The notes: generated by a model not told the origin, from the letters alone. Positions 1 to 8,663 are shown, numbered from the stretch's first letter. The stretch: DNA of 38,486 nt from Afipia sp. P52-10 (GCF_000516555.1 NZ_AZSJ01000003.1:1623096-1661581), one strand, 5' to 3'. A program made the numbers and translations.

Positions 1-189
1 CCCCGCCGCGCCCTTGCCGGACTCCGGCCCGGTGAGTCGGACGAACATGGAGCGGCCGGGCGTGTTGCGAACATCGCCGACCAGCCAGTAGCGGCCCTCG
101 CGATGACCGGCGGGCAGATAGTGCCGGCACACCGCCTCGGCCTGGCGGGCAAGTCGTCGCGCCAGTTCGGATGCGTCGTGGCGAGCCAT
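1..189 (-). CDS. Toprim/primase-type island protein, N-terminal fragment
   Basis: The start codon at 189 follows directly on the stop codon of the upstream helicase gene (TAA then ATG with no gap), so the two are probably translationally coupled. Only the first 63 codons lie in the window; the rest runs off the left edge. The visible protein begins MARHDASELARRLARQAEAV and continues with a GRYWLVGDV segment and a TPGRSMFVRL segment. I recognise this as the N-terminus typical of large toprim-domain (DUF7146-like) primase or helicase proteins encoded beside strawberry-notch helicases in alphaproteobacterial integrative elements and plasmids. No catalytic toprim residues are visible here, so the function rests on N-terminal resemblance and neighbourhood. 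Confidence 0.72.
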   Translation of the reverse strand, partial: MARHDASELARRLARQAEAVCRHYLPAGHREGRYWLVGDVRNTPGRSMFVRLTGPESGKGAAG

Positions 190-3100
190 TTACGCAGCCT
201 CCCGTTCGGAGACGCGCTCGACCGGGTAGCGCTCCAGCACCTTCGCCAGCACACTGGCGCCGCTCGCATCAGTCGGTACGAACATGCGCAGCTTCCACGA
301 AATGATCTCGTGGAACAGGCCGTATGCGCGGAGCCGGTCACGCATGGTGTCGGTGAAGCCCGACAGCTCGATGCGATGGGCGCCCATGACGCGGACCCGG
401 CGCAATTGAAGTCCTTCGGCAAGGTCGAGGATCGTCCGGCCGTCGATCAGGGCCGCGAAGGCATCGTCCGGCGTCAGCGTCGTGGCGCCGGTGGCGGTCG
501 CTTCCGCCACCCATGCCGGTGAAACCCGCCGGCCGACGATGCGCTCGCCGTCATCGGTCTGAAGCCGATAGACCCGCGTCGACTCGTTCGGCAGGCGCTT
601 CCAGATCGGCAAGAGCAGCCCAGCGACGACATGGATGGTACTGTCAGAGAATTCCGGAATTTCGGCTAGCTCGGCGTTCCATGCCTTGGCGAACGTGCCT
701 TCGTCGGCCTCGATCCAGTGCGTCTCGCCCATCATCTTCACCGGGATATTGTGCGCCTCCATCGGCCGGATCAGGCGGACACGCCGTTCGATCTCGCCAT
801 CGTCGAGCATGACGCTGCTGGTCGGGATCTGAACGGCGGCCCGGCCAGACCGCTCGTTAACGAGCAGCACGGCGCGATCCGAAAGATGGGCAAGGGCCTG
901 ATCGAGCGCGACCGGCCGGTTGCGTTCGCGCTGGGTGATGGTCAGCAGCCGGGTTTCCGCGCCGGTGCCGGGATGGACATGGATAGTGCGCCGACCGGTG
1001 ACGACGAAGCTCTCGGCCTTGAGCGTCTCCAGCCCCAGGTCATAGGTGCCAGATGCGATGGCGCCTTCGATCCTGGCATTCAGAAGCTGCTCGAACGCCG
1101 TGAACAGGATGCCCTGGAGGTCGATGGTCAGCGCCAGCAGCCGGTTGAGAAAGGTGGTGATCGGCGGCAACTCGTCCTTGATGCCGTTCGCGTCCATGAG
1201 CGAGAGTCCGGTGGCTTCCTCGAACATCTGGAGCGAGCAGCCCTCGACCTTGCCACGCACCAGCAGCAGGTAGAGCTGCCGCAGCGCGTCGCGCGCATAG
1301 GGACTTTCCAGATTGTCCTCGGGCCGGAACAGGCCCTGACCGCCGGTCTGGCGCTGGCCGCGTGTGATCGCGCCAAGGGTATCGAGCCGCCGCGCGATCG
1401 TCGATAGGAAGCGCTTTTCGGCCTTCACGTCGGTGGCGATCGGCCGGAAGAGCGGCGGCTGCGCCTGGTTGGTGCGGTTGGTCCGCCCCAGGCCCTGGAT
1501 GGCGGCGTCGGCCTTCCAGCCCGGCTCGAGCAGATAATGGACCCTCAGCCGCTGGTTCCGCGCCGACAATTCGGCATGGTAGCTGCGGCCCGTCCCACCC
1601 GCGTCAGAGAAGACAAGCACGCGCTTCTGATCGTCCATGAAGGCGGCCACATCGGCGAGCGAGGCCGAAGCGGCGCGATTCTCGACCATCAGGCGGTCGA
1701 AACCGTTTGCGCCGGTCTTGCGCACGATACGGCGGGAGCGGCCGGTGACTTCCGCCACCGTGTCGGTGCCGAAATGCTGAACGACCTGATCAAGCGCGCC
1801 GGGAACGGGCGGCAAGGAGGCGAGCTTCTCGATCAGGCGATCGCGGCGGGCGACGGCCTCGCGGCTTTCGACCGGCTGGCCGTCACGGAATACTGGCCGC
1901 GACAACAAGTTGCCCTCGCTGTCGGTGAAGGGTTCGTAGAGCTGCACCGGGAAGCTGTGCTGCAGGTACGACAGCACATATTCGCGGGGCGTGATGTCGA
2001 CGCGGACGTCGTTCCATTCCTCGGTCGGAATTTCCGCAAGGCGCCGTTCCATCAGCGCCTCGCCGGTCGAGACGATCTGGATGACCGCGGCGTGACCCTG
2101 TTCGAGATCGCGCTCGATCGAGCGGATCAGCGTCGGCGTCTTCATCGAGGTCAGCAGATGGCCAAAGAACCTCTGCTTGGTAGATTCGAAAGCGGAGCGT
2201 GCCGCCGACTTCGCCTGCCGGTTCAGCGTGCCATGCTCGCCGGTGATGTTGGCGGCCTGCATCGCCGCATCGAGATGGTTGTGGATGATGGCGAAAGCCC
2301 CGGCATAGGCGTCATAGATGCGGGTCTGCTCCGGCGTGAGCTGGTGCTCGACCAACTCATATTCGATGCCGTCATAAGAGAGCGACCGGGCCGTGTAGAG
2401 ACCGAGCGCCTTGAGGTCGCGCGCCAGAACTTCCATTGCCGCCACGCCGCCGGCCTCGATCGCCTCGACGAACTCGGCCCGGGTCATGAAGGGGAAATCC
2501 TCGCCGCCCCAGAGGCCGAGCCGCTGCGCATAGGCGAGATTGTGGACGGTGGTCGCGCCCGTGGCGGACACATAGACCACACGGGCATTGGGCAGCGCGT
2601 GCTGGAGGCGAAGGCCGGCACGCCCCTGCTGCGAGGCGGCCTGCTCGCCACGGTCGCCCTTGCTGCCAGCGGCATTCTGCATGGCGTGGCTTTCGTCGAA
2701 AATGATCACTCCGTCGAAGTCGGAGCCCAACCATTCGACGATCTGCCGGACCCGCGAAAGCTTCTCGCCGCGCTCGTCGGACCGCAGCGTGGAATAGGTG
2801 GTGAATAGGACGCCTTCCTGGAGCGTGATGGGTTTGCCCTGCGGGAAGCGGGACAGCGGCGTCACCAGCAGCCGCTCCATGCCGAGCGCCGACCAGTCGC
2901 GGCGCGCGTCCTCGATGAGATCGGCCTTGGAGATCCAGACCGCCTTGCGACGCCCTTGCATCCAGTTGTCGAGGATGATGCCGGCCGACTGGCGGCCCTT
3001 GCCCGCGCCGGTCCCGTCGCCGAGCATGAAGCCGCGCCGGAATCGCACGGCATTCGGCGCATCGTCACGCGCGGCCGAGACCATGTCGAAGGTCTCGTCC

Positions 3101-4542
3101 ACGGTCCACGACCCGGCGAGGAATTCGCCATGGGCCTCGCCCGCATAGATCACCGTCTCGAGCTGGGCGTCCGACAGCAGGCCATCGGTGACGATGTTGG
3201 CCGGCAGGCGCGGCCGATAGCTCGGCTTAGGCGGCGCGACTGAGGCCATGGCCGCCGATTGCACCAGCTTGGTGGGATGTGCCTGAGAGCCGGGAATACG
3301 GATCGACTGAAGAGCGTATTCCTCATAGATCGCGTCCGTCAGGCGGGCGCCCTCGGGCAGCGTCCAGTCCACCGTCTCATAATCGAGTTCGACCGCATCG
3401 GGCTCGGCGAGGTTGGCCGGAACGGGCGTGGATGGCCGTGCGGCATATCCCCGAACGAAGCGCGGCGCGGTGGTGTGCGTGACGGCGGGAATGACGGAAA
3501 CGCCTGCGGAAACGGCGACCGGCAGCCGTACCGGAACATGCGTGTCGATCCAGCCAAGCAGCGTGGCGACGTCGGGCGCGACGCCTGGCGAGGTCGGGAA
3601 CACCGCCGGATCATCGGCAGGCAGTTTGTCGATGACGGTCAGGCGCGTGTCGATGGTGGTGCCGTGCCTGGCATAGACCGAGCCATTGATGGCGGCGGTG
3701 AACACCACACGCCCGCGTGCCTGCAGGCGGGTGAACGCCGCCACCCAGGCCGGGTTGTCGGGAGAAAAGTTCGCGCCGGTGATCGCCACCAGCCGCCCGC
3801 CGTCGGCCAGGCGCGCCAGTGCTGAAGCGACATGACGACAGGCGGCGTCGGCCATCCGGCCCGAGACGCTCGCCATCGCCGAGAATGGCGGGTTCATCAG
3901 CACGACGGACGGCACGACGGCCGCATCGAGATGATCGTCGATCTGCGCGGCGTCGAAGCGGCTGACGGGATTGGCCGGAAAGAGGTGGGAGAGGAGACTG
4001 GCGCGGGTCTCGGCCAGCTCGTTCAGGACCAGCGATCCGCCCGCGATCTCAGCCAGGATGGCGAGCAGGCCGGTGCCGGCAGAGGGCTCCAGCACGCAGT
4101 CGGCGGCGGTGATCGACGCGGCGGTCGCAGCTGCGAGGCCGAGCGGGATCGGAGTGGAAAATTGCTGGAAGGTCTCGCTCTCGGCCGAACGGCGCGTATG
4201 GGTGGGAAGGAGGCCGGCGATCTTCGCCAGCATCGGCAGCATGGCAGCCGGAGAGCCGGCTTTGCGGGAAAGCGCCTTTCCGTACTTGCGCAGGAACAGC
4301 ACGGTCGCCGCCTCGCAGGCGTCATAGGCGGTCTTCCAGTCCCACGTGCCGGTCGCATCGGAGGCGCCGAAGGCTGCCTCCATGGCGGTGCGCAGGACGC
4401 CCGCGTCGATGCGCTGGCCGCGTTCGAGATGGGGGAGAAGAAGCCGCGCCGCCTCGGCCATGCGAGCGGCCGGATCGGTGACAGGGGCGAGCGGGAGAGA
4501 CGTGGCCGCAAGGGCGACCGCGGAAGCGGAGACAATGGTCAT
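190..4542 (-). CDS. DNA methyltransferase / strawberry-notch-like SF2 helicase fusion
   Basis: A protein of 1450 residues. The first third carries an N6-adenine-type methyltransferase fold: SAM motif I LEPSAGTG near residues 151-158 and catalytic NPPF near 217-220. The middle carries a superfamily 2 helicase: Walker A in GDGTGAGKGR near 508-517 and a DESH Walker B near 616-619. A later LGRTNRTNQ segment matches motif VI. This matches bacterial strawberry-notch (SBNO-like) proteins of mobile elements. The family role is not settled; protection or remodelling of incoming element DNA is inference. An upstream in-frame start at 4611 exists, but I chose ATG 4542 because the protein from there starts cleanly and the upstream stretch overlaps a structured leader. 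A toprim gene follows with no gap. Confidence 0.88.
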   Translation of the reverse strand: MTIVSASAVALAATSLPLAPVTDPAARMAEAARLLLPHLERGQRIDAGVLRTAMEAAFGASDATGTWDWKTAYDACEAATVLFLRKYGKALSRKAGSPAAMLPMLAKIAGLLPTHTRRSAESETFQQFSTPIPLGLAAATAASITAADCVLEPSAGTGLLAILAEIAGGSLVLNELAETRASLLSHLFPANPVSRFDAAQIDDHLDAAVVPSVVLMNPPFSAMASVSGRMADAACRHVASALARLADGGRLVAITGANFSPDNPAWVAAFTRLQARGRVVFTAAINGSVYARHGTTIDTRLTVIDKLPADDPAVFPTSPGVAPDVATLLGWIDTHVPVRLPVAVSAGVSVIPAVTHTTAPRFVRGYAARPSTPVPANLAEPDAVELDYETVDWTLPEGARLTDAIYEEYALQSIRIPGSQAHPTKLVQSAAMASVAPPKPSYRPRLPANIVTDGLLSDAQLETVIYAGEAHGEFLAGSWTVDETFDMVSAARDDAPNAVRFRRGFMLGDGTGAGKGRQSAGIILDNWMQGRRKAVWISKADLIEDARRDWSALGMERLLVTPLSRFPQGKPITLQEGVLFTTYSTLRSDERGEKLSRVRQIVEWLGSDFDGVIIFDESHAMQNAAGSKGDRGEQAASQQGRAGLRLQHALPNARVVYVSATGATTVHNLAYAQRLGLWGGEDFPFMTRAEFVEAIEAGGVAAMEVLARDLKALGLYTARSLSYDGIEYELVEHQLTPEQTRIYDAYAGAFAIIHNHLDAAMQAANITGEHGTLNRQAKSAARSAFESTKQRFFGHLLTSMKTPTLIRSIERDLEQGHAAVIQIVSTGEALMERRLAEIPTEEWNDVRVDITPREYVLSYLQHSFPVQLYEPFTDSEGNLLSRPVFRDGQPVESREAVARRDRLIEKLASLPPVPGALDQVVQHFGTDTVAEVTGRSRRIVRKTGANGFDRLMVENRAASASLADVAAFMDDQKRVLVFSDAGGTGRSYHAELSARNQRLRVHYLLEPGWKADAAIQGLGRTNRTNQAQPPLFRPIATDVKAEKRFLSTIARRLDTLGAITRGQRQTGGQGLFRPEDNLESPYARDALRQLYLLLVRGKVEGCSLQMFEEATGLSLMDANGIKDELPPITTFLNRLLALTIDLQGILFTAFEQLLNARIEGAIASGTYDLGLETLKAESFVVTGRRTIHVHPGTGAETRLLTITQRERNRPVALDQALAHLSDRAVLLVNERSGRAAVQIPTSSVMLDDGEIERRVRLIRPMEAHNIPVKMMGETHWIEADEGTFAKAWNAELAEIPEFSDSTIHVVAGLLLPIWKRLPNESTRVYRLQTDDGERIVGRRVSPAWVAEATATGATTLTPDDAFAALIDGRTILDLAEGLQLRRVRVMGAHRIELSGFTDTMRDRLRAYGLFHEIISWKLRMFVPTDASGASVLAKVLERYPVERVSEREAA

Positions 4543-4640
4543 GGAGGGAACCTCGAGGAGAGCGGGACGGGACGAACCGGCTGGCGCTCTCTCTCGACCG
4601 CACCGGCTCAAACCCGTCCCGGCCGACCTCTTCCTCTGAA
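4543..4640 (-). promoter_or_regulatory. Structured 5' leader of the methyltransferase/helicase gene (leader copy 1)
   Basis: Arms 4564-4571 (gggacggg) and 4613-4620 (cccgtccc) form a perfect 8-bp stem. They enclose a CCGG/CCGG helix and a CTCTCTCTC loop tract. On the far side lies CTCTTCCTCT (4628-4637). The same order of elements occurs before the genes starting at 7973 and 9625. The stem here carries GG/CC where the other two carry GU/GC, a paired change that keeps the helix. It is proposed as a 5' untranslated RNA structure; regulation is inferred. Confidence 0.5.
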
Positions 4641-4665
4641 CGGACCGATGATGGACCCTTGGCGC

Positions 4666-5310
4666 TTAGCCGAAGCGGCGCCCGGAATTGGTGAAGGTGT
4701 AACCGTTGGCGATGATCGCCTCGTCGACCACGGCGTCCGATGTCTGATACTCATATTCCCGTTCGAGCTGGCGGTAGAGCCAGCGGGCAAGATCGCGCAG
4801 CGCCTCCGTCACGGCTTCCTCCGCATCGGCGGTCATGCCCTGGCAGGTTGGACTATCGCGCTCGACCGAGAGCGCCATGCAGTATTCGTGATAGTAGTGG
4901 CCGCGATGGGTGGCATCGGCGCGAAGCTGATAGAAGTTCCGCTTCTGGACCGCCTGCAAGGCGTCCGCGATCCGGTGAAGCTCGCCATCTTGCGGCGCGT
5001 GCGCCCTGATCTTGCGGGGAGCGCCTTTCGCATGGGAATAGAAGGCCTCGAAGCAGGCGCCATCGCCCTGCGACCAGAAACCGCGAAAATAAACGCGCGG
5101 CTTCTGCCGTGTGCCGCCGCCATGGAGGCGCACGGTGCGGGTCTTGAGCCGGACCCCGAGAATGGCGCAGATCGCCTCGAAGTCCTCGTAGACGAATTCG
5201 TACCAACCATCTGTGTCCATGCTTTCGCGGAACCAGGCGCGCGCCTTCTCCTTTGCCTCCACGGACAGCTCGCCGAGCTGATAGACGGTGGTTTCAACGA
5301 TCCTCGGCAT
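4666..5310 (-). CDS. Conserved protein of unknown function, 214 aa
   Basis: Starts MPRIVETTVYQLGEL at ATG 5310, with GGGAGGG about 8 nt upstream. Its first 17 nt overlap the end of the preceding gene, so the two form a coupled pair. I see no signal peptide, membrane segment or catalytic motif that I can name. The protein is rich in aromatic and charged residues (for example WFRESMDTDGWYEFVYEDFE, and RGHYYHEYCMAL further on), suggesting a compact soluble protein. Similar proteins recur in alphaproteobacterial element cores and are sometimes loosely labelled as antitoxins; I cannot support that label from the sequence. Being a real gene rests on the ribosome site, the overlap and its place in the operon. 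Confidence 0.78.
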   Translation of the reverse strand: MPRIVETTVYQLGELSVEAKEKARAWFRESMDTDGWYEFVYEDFEAICAILGVRLKTRTVRLHGGGTRQKPRVYFRGFWSQGDGACFEAFYSHAKGAPRKIRAHAPQDGELHRIADALQAVQKRNFYQLRADATHRGHYYHEYCMALSVERDSPTCQGMTADAEEAVTEALRDLARWLYRQLEREYEYQTSDAVVDEAIIANGYTFTNSGRRFG

Positions 5311-5722
5311 CGTCCGACCCTCCCGTCGCAAGCATGTCGGCGAGCCATCCGTGCGTGCCGATCCGCGCGACGGATTGGCCGGCGCCGAGATCGAGCACAT
5401 GCGCGCCGCCGCCGAAGGCATCGGTGCGCGGACGCGAGCAGGTGTTGGCGTACTGGAAACCCCAACGGCCGGTGAGGCCGAAGGTCTTCGCGCAGAGCAG
5501 CACGAAGTCGATGACGCGCTGTGGGTCGCCGGCCACGTCATCGCGGATCCAGAGCCGGGTGCCGCCGTGCTCGGGCTGGATCGAAAGCAGGAAGCCGTCG
5601 GAGGGCGGGTCTTCCGCCGCGCCGTCTTCGGATAGCCTGTTGTAAAGGTCGAGCGCGCGGGCTGCGTTCTGCGGCGTGCCAACATCGAGCAGGCATGAGA
5701 AATGAGTGAAATAGTCGGCCAT
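5294..5722 (-). CDS. Conserved protein of unknown function, 142 aa
   Basis: Starts MADYFTHFSCLLDVGTPQNA at ATG 5722, with AGGAG 7 nt upstream, and ends inside the start of the next gene (17-nt overlap). Soluble, acidic in the middle, with no membrane segments. A GFLLSIQPEHGGTRLWIRDD segment and a GRWGFQYANTCSRPRTDAFG segment look like conserved core strands. I do not recognise a named domain. It belongs to the element core between parB and the helicase gene. An in-frame extension to 5830 exists, but it would run through the palindromic leader and lacks a ribosome site. The leader has two mutually exclusive helices over the ribosome-binding site, so translation may be controlled. Confidence 0.78.
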   Translation of the reverse strand: MADYFTHFSCLLDVGTPQNAARALDLYNRLSEDGAAEDPPSDGFLLSIQPEHGGTRLWIRDDVAGDPQRVIDFVLLCAKTFGLTGRWGFQYANTCSRPRTDAFGGGAHVLDLGAGQSVARIGTHGWLADMLATGGSDDAEDR

Positions 5723-5726
5723 GTCA

Positions 5727-5779
5727 GGCTCCTGAAACGAGAGGAGCCCGGCTGTTCCCCGTTGCGGAGGGCCGGGCTC
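5727..5779 (-). promoter_or_regulatory. Leader with two mutually exclusive hairpins over the ribosome-binding site
   Basis: Helix A pairs 5744-5752 (gagcccggc) with 5771-5779 (gccgggctc), a perfect 9-bp stem. Helix B pairs 5727-5733 (ggctcct, containing the complement of the Shine-Dalgarno AGGAG) with 5742-5748 (aggagcc), a perfect 7-bp stem. The helices share 5744-5748, so only one can form at a time. Helix B buries the ribosome-binding site of the gene starting at 5722; helix A frees it. This is the layout of a translational switch; the signal is unknown. Confidence 0.5.
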
Positions 5780-5837
5780 GGATAAGCGGATGGGGTGAAG
5801 GGATGCGAGGCGGCCGGGGCCGCCCCGCATGGTTCGG

Positions 5838-7973
5838 CTATTCCGCTGCGATCATGCGGGCCGGGTCATCCTCGCCGTCGGCGCTGGTGGAAGACTCGTC
5901 GTCATCGCCGGCGAGGAAGTCCGGCAATGCCTCGGTTTCTCCCTCCGTCGTCGCCACGTCAGGAGCCGGCTCGGCACCGGCAAGGCGCAGCGGCTCGGGC
6001 AGCCAGCCGGTGTCGGCGAGCAGCCGCTCGGCTTCCTTGGCCATATCGCCCTTCTTCAGATGGTCGATGAGCTGCGCGGCCCGTTCGCCCGCGCCTTCGC
6101 GCACGGCTTCGAGAATGCGCGTTTTGGTGACGCGGCCGAGATAATTGCCGACGGTCGGACGCCAGCCCGCCACGGCCATGTCGAGGCCGGTGGCGCGGGC
6201 AAGGTGATCGGCCTCGGCAAGGCGCAACTGAACCCCATGCGCGGAGATCGCGCCGCCACCATAGCGGTCGGCCCGCTCATAGAGCGCGTTGACGCCGAAC
6301 GACGCGCAATGGGCGAACAGTTCGGCCTGCTCAGTGCCGGCAAGCGCGGCGAGCGCATCCCAGAGGTCGGCGACATCGACCGGCAGGCGCGCTTCCCAAT
6401 CCTTGTGGCGCGCCTCGATCGCACGCGCATAGGGCGTGTCCCGCAGTTCCGGCGACTGCGCCTGAAACACCGTGCCGCGCACCGAGACTTCCATCGCGAC
6501 GCCGTGGGCGCTGTAACGCGAGAAGACGTCGCGGCAGAATTTGTGCAGCACGGCCAGGAAGGCGGTTGCCGGGTCGCCCGCAAGTTTGTCCCTGAGCGCC
6601 AGCGTCCGCTCGGCGGTCAATTCCATCACGAGACGATCCGGCAGAGGCTTGATGACGTCTTCCTCCTCGTCATCCGTCTCGACGGGCTGTCCGCCGATGC
6701 TGATGATCGTGCGCTGGCTGGAACCGTCCCCGTCGGGATCGCCCGCCGTCTTCCCGTCACCATCCTCGCCGCCATCGGTGGCCGGAGCCTCGTCCTCGGG
6801 CTTCACATAGGCGCGGTCGACGAGCAGCGAGCCATCGGAATCGATGCTGACGAAAACGCCGGCGCGTGCGATGTCGGCCGGATCGTAGCGGACGGGACGG
6901 GTTTCCAGGGCGTTGATCGCGGTCTCGATCTCGCCCAGGCGCTCATCGACCTCTTCCGGCAGCTCGTCCGCCTCCTCATATTCAGCCTGGAGCTTGTCAT
7001 ACTCGGCGCCCAGGGCGTCGAGCGTCGCCTGTTCCTCGGTCGTGCGATCGATCGGCGTGCCTTCCAGTTCGCGCAAGCCATGGGTCACGCCATAGGGGAA
7101 GCTGACGGCAACCTCAATCCACTTCCAGCCTTCATTGGCGATCTCGTCGGCCATGACCTTCAGCTTCTCGGCGGCCAACCGGTCGAGCAGCGCCGCATCC
7201 TGCAGCCAGCCGCCATCGTCGGACTGGAACAGGTCGCGCAGGACGATGCCGCCAGCCGCCTCATAGGTGTCGATGCCGACGAAGACGGCGCGCTTGTCGG
7301 AGGCGCGCACCGTCGATTCCGTCAGCATGCGGCGGATCTGATAGGGCTCCTTCGACCAGGAGCCGGAGATTGTCTCCCAAACCTGCTCTTGGCGGGCATG
7401 ATCGGAGCTGACGGTGAAGGCCATCAACTGCTCGAGAGAAATGCCATCCTCGGCATAGAGATCGAGCAGCTTCGGCGAGACGCTGGCGAGCCGCAGGCGC
7501 TGCTTCACCACATTGGCCGAGGTGAAGAACGCTGCTGCAATGTCCTCCTCGGACCGCCCTTTCTCGCGCATCGCCTGGAACGCGCGGAATTGGTCGAGGG
7601 GATGGAGCGGCGCGCGCTGGACGTTCTCGGCAAGCGAATCGTCCTCGGCGAGGATATTGGTCGCCGCATCGCGCACCACACAGGGCACGGGCGCGTTCTT
7701 GGCCAAGCGCTTCTGCTTGACCAGCAGTTCCAGCGCCCGGTAGCGGCGGCCGCCGGCGGGAATCTCGAACATGCCGGTTTCCTTGCCTTCGGCGTCGAGC
7801 ACGGAGCGGACGTTGAGGCCCTGAAGCAGGCCGCGCCGGGCGATGTCCTCGGCCAGCTCCTCGATCGAGACGCCGGCCTTCACGCGCCGCACGTTGGACT
7901 GGCTGAGCACCAGCTTGTTGAAGGGGATGTCGCGCGAGGACGACAGGGTGATCTTCTGAACGGCAGTAGCCAT
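5838..7973 (-). CDS. parB: ParB/RepB/Spo0J-family partition-like protein (long form)
   Basis: A protein of 711 residues, much longer than a chromosomal ParB (about 300). Residues about 15-110 carry the ParB/sulfiredoxin-fold domain, with IEELAEDIARRGLLQGLNVR and the GGRRYRALELL box, followed by the ENVQR box. A helix-turn-helix region follows at about 120-190 (EDIAAAFFTSANVVKQRLRL). The long C-terminal part contains an acidic linker near residues 380-430 and no motif I can name. Long ParB-like proteins of this kind sit in the cores of alphaproteobacterial plasmids and integrative elements; roles in partition or as a nucleoid-type regulator are both possible. No ParA partner is visible. ATG 7973 has GGAG 9 nt upstream, inside a structured leader. 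Confidence 0.9.
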   Translation of the reverse strand: MATAVQKITLSSSRDIPFNKLVLSQSNVRRVKAGVSIEELAEDIARRGLLQGLNVRSVLDAEGKETGMFEIPAGGRRYRALELLVKQKRLAKNAPVPCVVRDAATNILAEDDSLAENVQRAPLHPLDQFRAFQAMREKGRSEEDIAAAFFTSANVVKQRLRLASVSPKLLDLYAEDGISLEQLMAFTVSSDHARQEQVWETISGSWSKEPYQIRRMLTESTVRASDKRAVFVGIDTYEAAGGIVLRDLFQSDDGGWLQDAALLDRLAAEKLKVMADEIANEGWKWIEVAVSFPYGVTHGLRELEGTPIDRTTEEQATLDALGAEYDKLQAEYEEADELPEEVDERLGEIETAINALETRPVRYDPADIARAGVFVSIDSDGSLLVDRAYVKPEDEAPATDGGEDGDGKTAGDPDGDGSSQRTIISIGGQPVETDDEEEDVIKPLPDRLVMELTAERTLALRDKLAGDPATAFLAVLHKFCRDVFSRYSAHGVAMEVSVRGTVFQAQSPELRDTPYARAIEARHKDWEARLPVDVADLWDALAALAGTEQAELFAHCASFGVNALYERADRYGGGAISAHGVQLRLAEADHLARATGLDMAVAGWRPTVGNYLGRVTKTRILEAVREGAGERAAQLIDHLKKGDMAKEAERLLADTGWLPEPLRLAGAEPAPDVATTEGETEALPDFLAGDDDESSTSADGEDDPARMIAAE

Positions 7974-7974
7974 C

Positions 7975-8088
7975 GGGATTTTCTCCGCGACGGGCGGCCG
8001 AAAGCCTCTCTCCCGGCCTCCAACCCGTCACGAAAATCCCCTCGGCCCTCTTCCTCTCGCGGCGGCGAAAGCGAAGGCCGAGGGGATT
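7975..8088 (-). promoter_or_regulatory. Structured leader of parB with sequestered ribosome site (leader copy 2)
   Basis: Stem II pairs 7987-7994 (gcgacggg) with 8024-8031 (cccgtcac). An outer helix pairs 7975-7982 (gggatttt) with 8033-8040 (aaaatccc). The Shine-Dalgarno complement CTCC (7983-7986) is left in a bulge between the two helices, beside the start codon. A farther perfect 13-bp hairpin pairs 8035-8047 with 8076-8088 and shares 8035-8040 with the outer helix, so the two exclude each other. When the upstream hairpin forms, the strand beside the ribosome site is released. The layout suggests a translational switch. Confidence 0.55.
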
Positions 8089-8135
8089 GAGAAGGGAGGA
8101 TCGGCGGCCCGTGCGCTACAGGCACCGTCATCGTG

Positions 8136-8663
8136 TCAGCGCCGGGAACGGGGACGCTTCGCCACGGCGGCCAGAACATCGTCGAGCAGTCCTTCGGCCG
8201 CCCGCATCGCCCGTTCGGGCGATATCGGCGCCGGGTCGAGCCTCGCCAGCTCGCGGATGCGATGACAGCGATAGTAGGGCGACAAGATCCGCGTCAGCCT
8301 CCGCACGTCCGGGTGGCGCCGATGCAATCCGAGCCGTTCCGTGGCGGCCAACGCCTTGACCAGATCGTGCCGGACCTCATCGCGGCACCGATCGTCGTTC
8401 CATCCCGCGAAATGCAGATAGGATTTCAGCGACAGTTCGACGGCGCATCCGATGAGATGAAAGAGAACCTCGCGCGAATGGGGATCGCCCGCCGTCACGA
8501 GGTGGCGCGCCCCGGCGAGGAACTCAACCGCATTGTCGAAGAGATATTTCCCCCGCCAGCGCGTGGGGCAGTTGCACGCCGGCGCGGACGCATGACCGGC
8601 CGCGGGCGATGACGCAGCCTCCTGCCGGAGGCGTCGCCGGCCTGCTGAAGTCGGCGCGCGCAT
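8136..8663 (-). CDS. HEPN-like protein, 175 aa
   Basis: The start ATG at 8663 overlaps the TGA of the upstream ardC-type gene by one base (TGATG), so translation is probably coupled. After a basic, low-complexity N-terminus of about 40 residues comes an all-helical region: a KYLFDNAVEFLAGARHLV helix, LIGCAVELSLKSYLHFAG, then RHDLVKALAATERLGL. This pattern (long helix with an E-L-x-L-K core, then R-H-D-L) resembles HEPN domains and DUF-type helical proteins linked to them. A clear R-x4-6-H RNase motif is not evident, so activity cannot be claimed. It lies between ardC and parB in the element core. The HEPN label is a fold guess. Confidence 0.75.
   Translation of the reverse strand: MRAPTSAGRRRLRQEAASSPAAGHASAPACNCPTRWRGKYLFDNAVEFLAGARHLVTAGDPHSREVLFHLIGCAVELSLKSYLHFAGWNDDRCRDEVRHDLVKALAATERLGLHRRHPDVRRLTRILSPYYRCHRIRELARLDPAPISPERAMRAAEGLLDDVLAAVAKRPRSRR

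Noticed and set aside
1537-2808. Plus-strand open frame of 423 codons
   Set aside because: It lies wholly antisense to the methyltransferase/helicase gene and its translation is arginine- and glycine-rich without motifs; a GC-rich shadow.
3832-5475. Plus-strand open frame of 547 codons
   Set aside because: Antisense to the helicase N-terminus and the two small conserved genes; no ribosome site or recognisable domain.
5829-8090. Plus-strand open frame of 753 codons, longer than the parB gene it covers
   Set aside because: The minus-strand frame has clear ParB motifs and a ribosome site; the plus-strand translation shows only GC-driven composition.
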